Positions 11,039 through 23,755 of a stretch of 64,000 bases of DNA are shown one piece after another. A program made the position numbers and the translations under genes. The notes under the pieces are model-generated. The model searched no databases. It saw nothing but the letters and a program-made list of their open reading frames with translations, and was not told where the DNA came from. The stretch is taken from NCBI GenBank assembly GCA_004431415.1, contig QPMI01000499.1:212700-276699 (forward strand), in the 5' to 3' direction. This DNA comes from Cyanophora paradoxa (Eukaryota > Glaucocystophyceae > Cyanophorales > Cyanophoraceae). Positions within the stretch are counted from its first letter, which is position 1. Each line of letters opens with the position of its first letter.

Positions 11039-13666
11039 TTAATATGGCTCAACGTACGCCGGGCGGACGGGGGAGCCCGACTCGGCGGCCTCGCGAAGGG
11101 CTGTGATGCGGGGGTGGTCTGGGGGGAAGAGGGCGGGGAACTTGGCGTACTCCTGCGCGCGGGCGGGCGGGCTCGAGGGGCGGGGCGCGGTGGCAGAGGA
11201 GGCGGGCGGACCGCGCGGGCCTCGGCGAAGACGGCGAGGGCCTTCCCCGCCTCCCCGAGGGCGGCGTAGCTGTGGCCCAGCGCGAAGAGGAGGTGCGCGA
11301 GGACCGGCGTGCGCCCACTGCGCCCGCCCCGATCAGACTTCGACGCCGCCGGCGAGCAGCGGGGCCTCGGAGGCTCGAGCTCGGGAGGGGGCGGGGGCGG
11401 CGCGCTTCCAGTCGACGAGGCGGTGGAGGGCGACGGCCACGCGCAGGCTTCTGGCCACGCGCTCGGGCGGCGGCTGATGCGGGGCGATGAGCCCCAGGTA
11501 CATCCGCGCGAAGAAGTCCCCAGCGGTGCCCCCCATGACCTGCCAGGGCGCCGATCGCTCAGAGACCTCACCGCTCGCGGGGGCGGGGCTGGAATTGCGG
11601 GCGCGGGGGCGCCTCGGGGCGGTCGGCGATGTAGTCGATGGCGGAGCGGTAGAGAAGGATGGCCTCGAGGTAGCGCCCTGCCGGCCCCGCCCCGGCCCCA
11701 GCTCACCGGGTGATTCGAAGGGGACGACGCGCGCCGCGCTGCCCCCGCACCCGTCAGGAAGGCAGCGAACGAGAGCTTCCAGTCGCTGTCGAAGCGGAGC
11801 TCCACCTGGTCCTCGAACTCCTGCGCGAAAACGGTTTTGCATGCGCAGGGAGCTCGCGAAGTTGCGATTGAGCGCGGAAAAGGGCACGGGAGACATGGCC
11901 TCGATGGCGCGGCGGAAGCCGCGCTCGATGGCGGGGAGGGCGTCGCGGTCGCCCCCGGCGCTCATCGCGGCGACGAGGGCGAGCGTCTCGTGGCACGCCC
12001 GCTCGTGCACGGGGTTTGCATGCTCCGCGTCCTTGTACCAGTAGAGCAGCCCCGCGATCTGCCCCCCGCCCCGCGTCCGGCGCGCGCCGCGCCCTCTGAC
12101 ATCAGCCGGCGATCGGAGTGGATGGCGGGGAGGGGGCCGGGGGCGGGGCGCGCCCTCTTGACCTCGTCGAGCGGGGCGGCGCTCTGGGCAACGCTGCGGC
12201 AGAGGTACAGGAGGATGCGGGCCTCGATGGGGGACGGGACCAGCCCCGCCCGCCGCACGACGCCCCACCTGCCCGCCCGCCCCGCGCCCGCCCCGACGAT
12301 CTCAGTCGCCGCCCGAGCGCGAGCTGGAGGGCGGCCCGGCAGGTGGGCGCACGCTTCGTAGAGCGCGTGGCAGGCCTCCTCGTACCTGGAGACCTGCAGC
12401 AGGCGGTAGCCGGCGGTGCAGAGGGCCTGCGGGGGCGGGGCCCCTTCAGCTCGGCGCTCGGGGCCAAAGGGCGGGCCCCGGGCCCTCGGGGCCGGTGCGG
12501 GGCGCGGGGCGCGCCTCGGCGTAGAGGAGCGGCTCCTCGGCCCTCCTCGGGCGCACCGCCCTCACCGCGAGCTCCGCCAGCTGTGGCCCCCGGCTCCCCG
12601 TCGGGGCGAGGCGAGGGGCGGGGGGCGAGTTCTCAAGGTGGAGGAGGGGCGCCGGGGGGCGAGCGAGGCCTAGGGGGGGATCGCAGGGGGAGGGGCGGGG
12701 GCGTGCGCGCCTCGACGACGCGGGCGCTGGGGACAAGCATGAGGTCCATGACGAGCCTGAAGAAGTCGGGGACGAGGAGGGCCAGCACCTCCCAGCCCCG
12801 CCGGCACGCCTCCGCCACCTCGCCCCTGCCGCCCAGTCGAGGAGACGATTGAGCAGCTGCAGTTCCAGCACAGATAGGCAGAGGCGGGATCGCAGGAGAG
12901 AATTCGGACGCACGGCGCGTTTCGAACAGCGAATTGAATCCTGCGTGCCAGAAAGTGACCGCCGGAGCCACGGTCGATGATTGCCAGCAAGTAGAGTAAG
13001 GATAGGGGGCACAGCTCGCGGCATCGCCATGCACGGCGCACCCCCGCGAGGCACTGTCGATGAGGTGGGCGGCGGCGGCGCGCTCGGGGGCGACCGAGCC
13101 CGAGGCGGCGCGGAGGAGGAAGAGGGCGACGCGCAGGCGCCGCCGGCCGGCGCTCGTCCGCACGAAGCGCGAGTCGAGCGCCGGGCCGCTCGCCAGCGCC
13201 TCCTGGAATTCGAAGGCCGAGACCCCGCCGGCGCCCCCTTCGCTTCGTTCGAGCCGCTCGAGAACCTGCCGCCCCGCCGGCCCCAGCCCCGGCCCGCCTG
13301 TGAGAGCCGGCCGCGGACAGGGGCGCTGGCCGCTCGCCCCGGCCGCCCCCATTGATCGAGCGCCCGCGCACGCACCCGCTCAAAAAGGCCCTCCCAGTGC
13401 GCGCGCCCCTCGCTGCTCTCGAAAACGAAGTCGTGCAGCCGCTCCTCGCGATCGGCCGTGGGCTCCGCATCCTCGGCCACACCCGCCGAGAGGAACTCAG
13501 CCCTCCCGCAGCCGGGGCCCGCGTCCGGAGCCGGAGCCGGAGCCGCGGGGGTGACGCATCGACCGGAGCTCGCGGCTGCGGTCGTGCGCGAGGGGCCGGC
13601 TGCGGGGGCGGCGAGCAGCGGCGGCGCCCCGTCGATGCGCCTCAGCAGCTCCTCCGAGGCTTCCAT
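11039..13666 (-). CDS. TPR-repeat protein, multi-exon, role unknown
   Basis: The minus-strand gene runs from MEASEELLRRIDGAPP (13,666) to a TAA at 11,039-11,041. The last exon ends FPPDHPRITALREAAESG followed by PVRPAYVEPY. Helical repeat pieces include LAHLLFALGHSYAALGEAGK (about 11,260-11,320), a near-perfect tetratricopeptide motif, and CTAGYRLLQVSRYEEACHAL (about 12,350-12,420), a second one. Other exon-like segments include LYWYKDAEHANPVHERACHE (about 12,000) and FRRAIEAMSPVPFSALNRNF (about 11,870-11,930). Introns are short and GC-rich. TPR arrays usually mediate protein-protein contacts. The whole resembles an SEL1/TPR-type or MYND-associated adaptor, but no catalytic domain is seen. 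Several alternative frames are open because of base composition, so exon borders are approximate. Confidence 0.5.
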
Positions 13667-13722
13667 GGGGCTGCTGCGCCGCCGCCGCCGCTGCGGGGGC
13701 GGCGGCCCCTCCGATTCGGATT

Positions 13723-15098
13723 TTAAGCTGAAGGACCCCGAGAGCAGTTTGGCCTGCGCGCGTGGGCGGCGGCCGGGTCCCGGCCGGGCGGTCGGGCCGA
13801 GGCGCGCGCACGTGGCGGGCCGAGCTGCAAAGCGGCCGGCGGACCTTTGAGAAGAGTGACTCGAGCGCCTGGACGGCCAAAGGGACCGGCCACCGGTACC
13901 CCGCGACCTCTGCGCCCGCCCGTGCGCATCTCGCCGACGGCGTGCCGGGGCCGGGCGGCTGCGCGGGGGCGCGGGCAGCGCACCCGATCCGGGCGACGCC
14001 GACGAGCCCTGCAGCTGCCTGCCGCGAGGAAAAGTTCAATGGGCGGGGGGCGCGCCGCGGTCAGTCGCGACGTCGACCGCCGCGGCCGCGGCTGCAGACT
14101 AGAAGACGGCCGGGGGAGGTGGCGGGGGCGGCGCGGCGCGCACGACTGCTCGACGGTCTTGGCGCCGAGCGTGAGGATGGCGAGCGGGTCCGTTATCGAG
14201 TCGAGCTCGAGGTGCGCCGCTGCAGCCGCCGACCCGGGGCCCTCGATCTCCGCCCCCCGCCCCCACCGCGAGCTGCCCTGCACCGGCGCCGGCGCCTGTG
14301 CCGACGCCTGCGCCCCGGCTGTAGCCGTCGAATTCGAACCGGCCGCCGCGTCCGGAACGGGGAGCCGGATCATGGGATGGGCGCGTAGGCCTGCGGTCCC
14401 CTCCTCGCTTGAGCTCGAGGGGGGCGAGCTGCGGGTGGGGGACGGCGAGGGGCGGGGGTGCCCTGGCGCTGCGCATGCGGCGGCAGTTAAGCTCGGGGGC
14501 GCTGCGCATGCGACGGCCAAGGCCGGAAGCGGCGAGGCCGCGAACTCGAAGGGGGAGGGCCCCCCCCCAGGGGGCATCGCCTGGAGCGGGGGCAAGACGT
14601 GTGATCGCGAGCGGGGGCCGGCGGCGCTGGGCTTCGTCGCGAGCCGCGTGCTGCTGGCGACGAGGAGGGGTACCGCGCCCGGCAGCACCGACTCGCCCGT
14701 GTCCCTGTACACGAGGGAGAGCTGCAGCCGGGCCCCCGCCCCGTAGCCCTGCCGTGCGGCGCCAGGGCGGCGTGAGAGGAGTCGGGCGGGGGCGGCGCCT
14801 CGTGGAACTCGGGGGGGGAGGTGAGGGGGGGGGGGGGGGGGGGGGGCGCCTGCGTGCTGACGTTGACCCCGACGAAGCTATCCGCGAAGCCGTCCGCGCG
14901 AAATGAGAGCTCCACCGCGTGCGCGGGCTCCGGATCCCAGCGCCGCCGCCCGTGGCCAGTCTGCAATTGTATGTTGAAATGCATTCGAAGTGAAATTAAA
15001 TGAGTATGAAGTGACGTTGACCCCACGCGCTCGATCGCGAGGCGCACCAGTCTTGCGTCGATGTTCGCAAATGGAGCCTGCTTGCTAGCAAAGCGCAA
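13723..15098 (-). CDS. Hypothetical low-complexity protein
   Basis: The minus-strand frame starts MRFASKQAPFANIDARLVRL at 15,098 and contains a beta-rich stretch (AHAVELSFRADGFADSFVGV, 14,880-14,950). A G-run at 14,827-14,846 follows, read as polyproline or as an intron. A second beta-like stretch in another frame (YRDTGESVLPGAVPLLVASS, about 14,650-14,715) then passes into Ala/Ser/Pro-rich sequence with an isolated DSITDPLAILTLGAKTVEQ near 14,140-14,200. This may be a C2- or PapD-like beta-sandwich protein with a disordered tail, but no family is recognised and the frame changes are unresolved. Confidence 0.3.
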
Positions 15099-17565
15099 AA
15101 GCTGCGGTTCACATGCATGTTAGCACTATATATGCATATGCATATTGCAGCGGGCCTTGGCCAAAGCCCTGGCCTAGGCCTCCTTCTTCCTCCCCCCCTT
15201 CCACCCCATCCGAATTGCAAGTTCCCATTCATCACACCCGGCTCCGCGGGGTGCCGGCCGTCGCACCTTCTTCTTCCCCCCCTCCGCTTCGATCACCGTG
15301 TCTGCGCATGCGCCAGTGATCGTGTTAATAAATCGCGATCGACGCGAAATCGTGGGTAGCCGCTGCGGCGAGGGAGGGCTAGGGCACCGCCGAGCACGAT
15401 CGACGCGGAGAGCGCGACCGGCGCTCCGGGACGGGCGAGGTGCGGGGCGGCGAGGCGCGGCCTGCGGTTCGCGACTCATGATCCGTGCACTTCATGCACG
15501 CGCAGCACTTGCAGCTGGGCTGTGCGCTCGCGATCGCACCAGTACTGGCGCTCCACCACGAATCTGTAGACGAGGGCGCCGCCGGCGCTGGCGCTGGCGT
15601 CGACGTCGCAGTCAGGCTCGAGCTCGACGAGCTCCCACATGGCCAAGGTCTGCCGCCATGACATGTACGAGAACGTCATGATCAGCGCATGCCTCATGAT
15701 CATATGCATAGTCGAAATTTTAAACCTATATATAGCTATCGCATTGTAGGCCAAGGAAGACGTGTTCATAAGCAAATTCGCACCCCGGCGGAGGTGAAGA
15801 TGGGCGGCGGCGGCGGCCAGCTAGCGCTGCACGGCATCGGCGCCGACCCGCGGCCGGAGCTCGCGATCGAGCTAGCGCTAGCGCTAGAGCTCGAGATCGG
15901 GAGGCTCTGCAGCTGCACATTTTCGCCGCGCCCCAGCTCTCTGAGCCTGCGCATATGCATATGCATGCGCATGAGAGCACTTCCAGCTCAGCCGCAGGAG
16001 CCGGCGCCGCATCCGCGCGCGGCGCGAGCTATAGGCTTGAGGCGCATGATCATGATTAGCTTATGGAGAAGCTTTAAAAATGAGGTGCGCACTTTCTCGC
16101 CTCGGCGCGCGGAAGCCGTCGGTAGAAGAGGAGGCCGCCGCGCCCGTTGTAGGCGTTCGCGTGGAGACTCGCTTGCAAGGAGCCCGGCCGCGGCCGCGGG
16201 GTCGAATTTGAATCCGCGGCCGGCTGCGGATACGCGCTATTCGCGTACGGGCCTGAGCTCGACGATTGCAAATCCATCTTTAGGCCAGCGATCTTTAGGC
16301 GCTCGACGCGGGGGGAGCATGCGGGCAGCGAACGCGAGCTTAAGCTTGGCCCGGGCGCTTAAGCTTGGCGGAAGTTGGCGCTCAAGCTGGCTAAGCTCAT
16401 GATCGATATCCGATGATCCTGATGATGATCGGATGAGCAGATATCGACCATGGCACGATCTGCCAGGCTGATGAGCTGCCGCTCAGCTGCGCATGCGATG
16501 CGCGTGCGCATGCATACTATGATATGTAGGCCTAATAGCTCAGCGGCTAGGCCTATATAGCTAGGATTGCCGCAGTGCCGGCTGCTGTGCAGAGTCCTGC
16601 AGTGCAGCCTACCGTACTACACGGTGGGCTGCTGGCAGCCTGCTGCTGCTTTTTTAAATCTAGGGTGAGGGTACCCACTCGTAGTACTCAAACAGGAGAC
16701 AATTGCAACTTGCAAGTACTAGTCAGCCTCGGGTCACCTGGTCGGTGGGTGACCATCACGGTCATGTTGTCTGTCGCCGGTTAACGATGCTTCATTATCA
16801 ATCGCAATCGCAACGGTTTGCTTATTTAACAATCGGTCTTCCAAGTCATTGGCGATGGTTTACATTTCATTGTAAATAAATTAAATAACATAATAATTAA
16901 AGTATTAAACTCTATATATAGCGTATATTTATAATGAAGATTCGCTGAATAATTAACCTTATATATATTAATTATATATATATATGCGTTAGATAATAAC
17001 CAGATAATAAATAAATAATAAGTTAAATAATATATTATATAATATTAAAATATACAATAACCAGATAATAAATAAGTAATAAGTTATAATAACCATGTAT
17101 ACTGTACCCTCCTCTGCGAACGACAGTGTAGAACAGGTTCGACGTGGACCGGTACCCGTTTCGAGCTCCCTCTTCCCTCTGAACGACCAGTAATAGCTAT
17201 AGAATTATATGTAAGTCTGCGCCAGGGTACGAAGGCCTGCCTGCGGCTGGCCTGCTAGCTTTGTAGCGGCTACTACCGGCTAGCTATATAGCCTTCTAGC
17301 TCTATGGCCTTCAAGATCAATCAATTTATGTACCCGAACCTGGTTTGGTGAGCCGAACCTGTTGGCCAGCAATAGCTATTATATTATAGAATTATAAGGC
17401 TGCGCCAGGGTATACGTAGGCCTGCCTGCCGCAGTGCGGCTGGCCTGCCAGCTTTGGAGCGGCTAGCTATTTAGCCTGCTAGCTCTATAGTAGCCTTCAA
17501 GCCGGCGCCACCCCAGTGTCCCGAGGCCGCACTGCCCCAAGGGCAGGAATGTTTATCGACGTCAC
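15099..17565. other. Non-coding, palindrome- and AT-rich intergenic DNA
   Basis: From 15,100 to 16,560 the sequence is studded with short palindromes (GCATATGCATATGC, GCTAGCGCTAGC, CATGATCATG) and has no convincing exon. From 16,800 to 17,120 it becomes AT-rich with repeats of AACCAGATAATAAATAA. From 17,189 to 17,465 there are two diverged copies of a roughly 175-bp block that each contain CTGCGCCAGGGTA and GGCCTGCCTGC. No gene is seen. Confidence 0.5.
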
Positions 17566-17807
17566 CACAGCTCGTTTTTTTCCCTAATCGACTCGACATG
17601 CCCGTTGTATGGGCAAGGGTAGCCGGCGATCGCGATAACTTTTCACCCGGCACAGAACGGCTAGTCGCTGCACAGCATGTTGTAGCCGGCAAGCTAGCGG
17701 GTAGAATGCACAAGCTTGCGCCGGGGAATTCCAAATACCCGAGGAGCGATTTCACTTTAACCGGTTTTTGACCGTGTTGGGTCGACCGGTAAAAAAAACG
17801 AGCTGTG
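17566..17807. mobile_element. MITE-like hairpin element
   Basis: A 242-bp segment is bounded by inverted repeats CACAGCTCGTTTTTTT (left) and its reverse complement (right). The inner part repeats TCGAC and ACCGGT motifs. The left end through GGGCAAGGGTAG recurs at 27,289-27,345 and in part at 26,599-26,639, so this is a dispersed family. Flanking target duplication is unclear. Confidence 0.5.
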
Positions 17808-18274
17808 CACAGTATCGGGATTCGGGAGCCACGAGGATTCTATGATTCAAAGCTCAACACGGCTTTAGACGGACCAATGCTGGGCCATTAAATATTAATT
17901 GGCCCATTGCTGGCCCCGGAGAAAAAACGCGATCGAGTTTCTGGCAGTGATGGGCACTTTATTAATAAGTACTTATAATATTTTATTAATAACGTATTAA
18001 TAATACGTTATTAGTAAGGTCTTGGAACAGCCATTCTTATTAATAACGTTTATTAGTTTGGGGGGGGGGTACTCGTAGACACACCATTTTTTGCACTCTA
18101 GGACGAATCTTTGCATGCTAGAGCGATGTAAAGCAGTTCTATACACGTCTAGAGACCTTCTGGGCACTTCTGCAGCTTGATATGATGCTCATAAGCTGAT
18201 CAGACGGCAGCTCCAGACCATCCAGTACCCCCTTGGTGGCATATTGACCCTTTTATTCGACCCCCAACAGATAT
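17808..18274. other. Spacer between two mobile elements
   Basis: AT-rich stretch with repeated TTATTAATAACG (17,960-18,055) and a G9 run at 18,060. No gene is seen. Confidence 0.4.
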
Positions 18275-18278
18275 AGAG

Positions 18279-18623
18279 TGTGCCGCCCACTTTCCGACTC
18301 CCAGCTAGCCCTGGTCGTCGGCTCTAAGCCGGCAGCTTGCCTTGCCTTGTACCCTTTGTAGCCTGCTATTCCTGGTGCCACGTTGTTGCCAACTGGCCCG
18401 CTTATTTTAGCCCTGGGCCCTCGCTTGCCCTGCGCGGCGCTCGCTTGCTGGCTGTCGTTCTCGTCCCTGTTCTCTGTACTTGCTGTCTTACGCCGGCTCT
18501 GCGCCTGCTGTGTACGTAATGGCACCCGCTTGCCGTCGCCCTACGGTGCTGTACGGGCCTGTCCCTCCCTGCTTGGGGCGCCTCTGGGCCTAGCCAACTG
18601 CTTAGCGCATCCCGCCCAGCGCA
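18279..18623 (+). repeat. 5' LTR
   Basis: 345 bp, TG...CA ends, matching 21,234-21,578. The short frames inside it (for example 18,337-18,519) are duplicated only because the LTR is. Confidence 0.75.
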
Positions 18624-19348
18624 TGGGGGCTGCTGCGTTGGGCTTCGACTTTTTAGCTCGTATGCCTGGGGACGAACGCTGCGCTCTTGCCCGAACCCCT
18701 GGACAAGCACGCCATCGTTTGCCTTGGCTTGCGCGTACGGCCTCCACTTTCTTGTAGTGGGAAGCGCCTATGCGGCAGAGCTTAGCAATACGAACCGCAT
18801 GGTTCATGCCTTTCCACCCGCCACTGCGCCTTTCTTGCTTACGGACCTGGCGCACCACTCTTTCTGTAGTGGGAAGCGTCCGCCAACCCGTCTATTGAGC
18901 CGCATGCGCTCACAGTCATCTAAACGTGCCGTGGCTGCGCTCAAGAGCAAATGCTGATGCAGCCGCGCGCATGTCGAGTGAAACTGTATTGCATTGTATC
19001 GGGGGACGACACCACAACGTACTACTAAATGTATTGTATGTGGAGCAACACCCTCTACATCTACACACGTCGTCATACCGATCGAATTGCGTGTTGACGC
19101 CGATCGAATGATGATCTTCTTGTCGTCGTGGCATGTCGTTTCTTCTCTGGTCCACGTGCAGTGAGACGTATGATGATAAAAGCTCTCTGAATGAGTATTC
19201 TTCATGAACATACCTTCTTTTCGTCGTCGTCTTGTTTTGTCGAGTTGCCCGCATGCTCGTGACATGCCAGGCTCGCAAGGCAGCTATGAAGCGCCGGTCA
19301 ATCAATCTTTTCTCTCTGCAGAAAGTACAGAGTCAGCCCGCCAAGACG

Positions 19349-19600
19349 TGAATGCCCTGGGATAACATGGCCCCAGTACGCGCCCGAGGTCTCACCTACG
19401 ACGGCTGCGATGGCACCTCTGGCTAGCCCGAGGCACGCTCAATGGTGGCGAGTGTATCTGAAGAACGCATGGAGTCAAACCGCTGCGACGTGAAAGCCCC
19501 TGGGATAACATGGCCCCAGTACGCGCCCGAGGTCTTACCTACGACGGCTGCTGTGGCGCCTGCGGACCTCCCGAGGCACGCTCAGCGGCGGCGAGTGGCA
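19349..19600. repeat. Internal tandem duplication in the LTR element
   Basis: A roughly 105-bp unit containing GGGATAACATGGCCCCAGTA occurs at about 19,349-19,453 and again at about 19,490-19,599 with several substitutions, so it is older than the LTR insertion. Nothing coding is recognised in it. Confidence 0.55.
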
Positions 19601-21233
19601 TCCCTCGTGAGGATCACTCCACTTGACTCCACCCTGCATCCAGAGGACGTGCGGCTCCGCGTCTCTCTCGGCTCTGCGGGTTGCGTACGCGTCAGTGGAA
19701 GCCGGCGCAGCTCCACTTGACAGCGATCTCTATGCGAGGAAGCGCATCTATCTGTTGTCAAGTCTACTGTGCGCGCTGTCGCACCTAGACGGTAGACAAG
19801 ATGCCAAGACCTTGCCCTGGCTCCGACGACGTAGCTGCCCTTCTCCGGGACGTCCAGCTCGTCAAGCCAGATGTCAGTCGCTTCACGCACATCTCACGCG
19901 TGTGCGGACTGTCGTTCTTTCCTGTCGGGGCGTTTGATCAGCGACCGAGGCCTGTTCAGCGGGCGGAGGTCTGACCGAGGCCTGTCCGGCGGGCGAAGGT
20001 CAACAGAAGCGTAAAGAATGCGCTCTGGAACGTCCTACGACGACGTGAGCAGCCATAGCTAAAGTTGGACGGCGGACAGCGGACCTGTCTGTTGAAGAGC
20101 GTCAGCAAGCAGCACTGGGTGATGCCCCGCGACCAGTCTTCACGCTCGCGCGTCGACTGCGTCGGCCCGTTGGGTGATTCCCGTGCTTCGGTTGAACCTG
20201 GCAGCTGGGTGATTCCAGCTGGACGCCAGCGCTGTTTCGGTCTGCTTAGCTGTGGGTGATTCCACGCTGACCAAGCCAGCACGCACCGGCGCTCTAGTCC
20301 GGGTGCTTCCGACCAAGCCTCCGCTTGCGACTCTCCGCTGCTGAGAGGTCCATACGTCTTGCCTACGACTATCACGCGAGCACCGATGATCATTCCGGGC
20401 CGCGCTGATGCTGTCTCCTGTCCCGCGATGGTGGCCTGCCTAAGCCCTGGCTACGCGCTGCATCTGCGTACGCCGGCGGACTCGATAGCTGTGTCCGTGG
20501 TTTGCCATCCCGTCTGATCGTGGAAGATCCTTGGCGATGGGTCTGTATGATGCGACCAGTGGCCTGCTGCTGCTGCGGAGCCTGACCCCGTACGACTGGC
20601 TCGCCGCCTCTACTCTTCATGGCTTGCCTGCTCTACGCGTACGCGGCTGCACACTCTACTGTGCTGTCCGATCGCCCCGCCTTGTGACTCCGCCGGCCGA
20701 GTCACTTGGCAACGCAATGCGGCAAGCTGCGCCGAGCTTGGCCCGCAACGCGTACTCTGCCGCTGCGGCTCTGCTGATCGAGCCTGCGGTCCTACACTCC
20801 TACATTCTACATCAAGTACCTTCTACACTGTGGAACTTTCGACCCGGCGCCGCCGCAGCCCGGCGGCTTGCGGCGCGGCGCCGGTTTCGAATTCGAGCTT
20901 AGTGCTAGCGCTAGCACTCGTTTTCCCCTCCGGCGGGATTTAGAGGGTTTGCCCCCGGTTGGCTGGCGGCGCTCCGCGCGCTCTGGCGTCAGGTCGTGGG
21001 TCCCTCACCCAACTTTCCTTGTTGGGCCCAGTTCCTCATACTGGTGCCGACGGCCTGATGGATTTTAATTTGCCCCTCTGGCCCGCCCGCTGTGGCGCCG
21101 AGGACGGCTTTCTGTGCAGGGACGGTAGCCGGCTTTTGGCCCAGTGGCTCGTAGTCCGTTCAGCCTCGCCTACGCAGCTTTAGTTCAGCCTTTAGCTCGT
21201 AGCGCCGAGGACGGCTTTTTGTAGCGGGAAGCG

Positions 21234-21578
21234 TGTGCCGCCCACTTTCCGACTCCCAGCTAGCCCTGGTCGTCGGCTCTAAGCCGGCAGCTTGCCTTGC
21301 CTTGTACCCTTTGTAGCCTGCTATTCCTGGTGCCACGTTGTTGCCAACTGGCCCGCTTATTTTAGCCCTGGGCCCTCGCTTGCCCTGCGCGGCGCTCGCT
21401 TGCTGGCTGTCGTTCTCGTCCCTGTTCTCTGTACTTGCTGTCTTACGCCGGCTCTGCGCCTGCTGTGTACGTAATGGCACCCGCTTGCCGTCGCCCTACG
21501 GTGCTGTACGGGCCTGTCCCTCCCTGCTTGGGGCGCCTCTGGGCCTAGCCAACTGCTTAGCGCATCCCGCCCAGCGCA
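21234..21578 (+). repeat. 3' LTR
   Basis: Second 345-bp copy, followed by AGAG. TATATAAGAG lies just outside it at 21,607. Confidence 0.75.
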
Positions 21579-21789
21579 AGAGGGCACTCGCAATGCTCAG
21601 GCAGCTTATATAAGAGTGTTTAGCACCAGAACCGCGCGGCAACGCTCCTTCAACGCGTGGTTTCGCGCTTCTATGAGGAAGTAATTATTAATCTACTGAT
21701 AACTAATTATTAACTATTAATAATGATTCTTATAAAGTCCCATTTTTGGAGTTATTATTATTTTTTTTTTGGTGAATTACCGGCCACAG

Positions 21790-23755
21790 TCTCTAGACAC
21801 CAGCACTGCGGGGGCTGCCCAGGGGGCATAGAGACAAAATAGCAAAATAACTAAGACAAGAGCACGAAGAAAGATAAGACAAAGAGCCAAAATCGACAAT
21901 AAAAAAGGAAAGACACAGAGCTCGAGACAGATCGATTGCGAGAAGAGACGATAAATCGAGCAGATCTAGGGACAGAGGATAACTGACACGAAGAAGAGCC
22001 AGAGCTAGAGGATAACTGACACGAAGAAGAGCCAGAGCTAGAGATACCATCAATATCAGAAGGAATTACATCACTAAGAAGCGGGGGACAAAATTGAGAA
22101 AGATAAATAACAGGAAGAAGACAAGTAAGAGGAACAACAAGACGACATGGAGGCGGAGGCGAAGCAGGACGATGCGAAAGGGCAGAGCTACGGCACGAGG
22201 TCGAGGAGGACACAGGAGGCGGAGCAGGCGGATCAAGAGCAGGCAAAAGAACAGTCAAAGGAATCACTAAAGCCGGCCGGGGTCGAGGCGGGCAATCGAA
22301 CTGCAAACGACGGCGAACAACAGGTCGAGCACGAGGACTATAGCTAGTATTGAAACTAACTCTAGCATCAACACTACGATCAGAATCCGAACCAGACCGA
22401 ACTAAACTAGAAGACGAAGAAGTACGCCGGCGCCGGCGGGATACGATCGCGACCAGCGAAGCAGAAGACAAGGACAAAGGCGGTAGTCCGGTATCAAGAA
22501 CAAAGGCCGGAGGGTCCGGCCCGGCAAACCGCCGGGGGAAGTAGAAGGAGCCGCAGGCTCGGCAAGCCGGCGACGGGTACGACCACGAGTCCGGAAGGAG
22601 ATCGGGGAAGCCGGTCCCGGAGCTGAGGGCCCAGGAGCAGAGCCAGGAGAAGGTAAGCCCGGCGAGAAATCTGACCCGGAGCCGGAACCCAGCGAACGAC
22701 GACGACGAAGAGGCCCCCGAGGAGCCACGACGGGGGAGCTACCGAGCAAAGTACTGACAGCCGGCGCCGAACACGGCGGCGGAGGTACCCCGCAGACAGT
22801 GGCAGGCGGAGAGTCCAGGGTCGATCGAGAGATCCGCCGACGGGAATGCGGCGGGGGCCGACGAGACGGAAGAGGCGAGGAGGGGCCGAGGAAGGGTCGG
22901 AGGCAGGGGAAGGGCCACGAGCAGGTGACGGGGATCGCTGCCGGCGCCGAAGAGAGGGCAGCAAAGCAGGAGAAAGGTCGGGTGGCGCCGGAGCAGATGA
23001 CACGGAGGTCATGGCCATGGGCGGTGCAGAGAGAGACGAGCTCGAGGGCGCAAGGGCCCGACGAGGGCGCCGGCGGCGAATCTCACGAGCGCCAGGAAGC
23101 GGGATAGGACCCGCAGATGGGACCCGAGGCGCCGAAGGGGGAGCAGGGAGCCGGAATGACGGGGAGATCGAAAAGAGGACAGTCTCGCCAACACTCGGAA
23201 GCGGGGCAGAGGCCGAGGACCCGGAGCTCGAGGGGGGGAGGGAGGGCGGAGGAGGAGAGAGGAGGCGGCTATTCGAAGGGTATGGAGAATCGAGAGCGGA
23301 GGCGAGGGAGGCCGAAGTGATGGCGAGCTCTGGAGGCGAGGGGGCCTGCAAGCGGATCCGGGAAAGTGGATGCAGACGCAAAGAGACCGGGGACGTAGAG
23401 GCGGGAGGGGCATGCAAAAAGATAGTGCCGCCCAGCGTCACAGTTGCAGAAGCGGGGGCAAGAAGGATGGGCTGAAGAGGGGCTGAACCAGGAGGACGTC
23501 AGAAAGAGGGCCTCGCAGGGGCGGAAGTGGAGGAGCAAGGGAAGAGGTAAGAAGGGGTATGGAGCTGCAAGATGACCAGGGACCTGCCGGGGAACAGGCA
23601 AGTGAAGAGGCCCCGTGACAGCAAGTTGTAAGGAGGGAGGAGGCAGAGGCGGGCCAGAGGGCCAAGGAGCACAGGGATCGGGACCGCAGGGAATGGGGGG
23701 AAAGGAGCGTCGAGAGGGGCAGCGAGAGCAGGAATAGGAATGGGCCCAAGGGTCA
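21790..23755 (-). other. Ser/Pro/Arg-rich 3' part of the LINE
   Basis: Minus-strand frames are open in several phases with biased composition (SSSGSSSCQLSS repeats at about 21,990-22,050, the DNA unit being ATAACTGACACGAAGAAGAG). It may be a tail region or 3' UTR. No domain is recognised. Confidence 0.35.

Larger units (their letters stand above)
18279..21578 (+). mobile_element. Non-autonomous LTR retrotransposon, 3.3 kb
   Basis: Two direct repeats of exactly 345 bp (18,279-18,623 and 21,234-21,578) begin TGTGCC and end GCGCA, which is the TG..CA form of LTRs. AGAG immediately precedes the left repeat (18,275-18,278) and immediately follows the right one (21,579-21,582), giving a 4-bp target duplication. 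Directly after the left LTR comes TGGGGGCTGCTGCG, starting TGG as a tRNA primer-binding site should. GCGGGAAGCG abuts the right LTR as a possible polypurine tract. The 2.6-kb interior contains no gag, protease, reverse transcriptase or integrase that I can detect, so it must be moved in trans (LARD-like). The LTRs look identical by eye, so the insertion is recent. The strand is inferred from the PBS and PPT positions. Confidence 0.75.

Noticed and set aside
18337-18519. Identical short frames at 18,337 and 21,292 as a duplicated gene
   Set aside because: They lie entirely in the two LTR copies.
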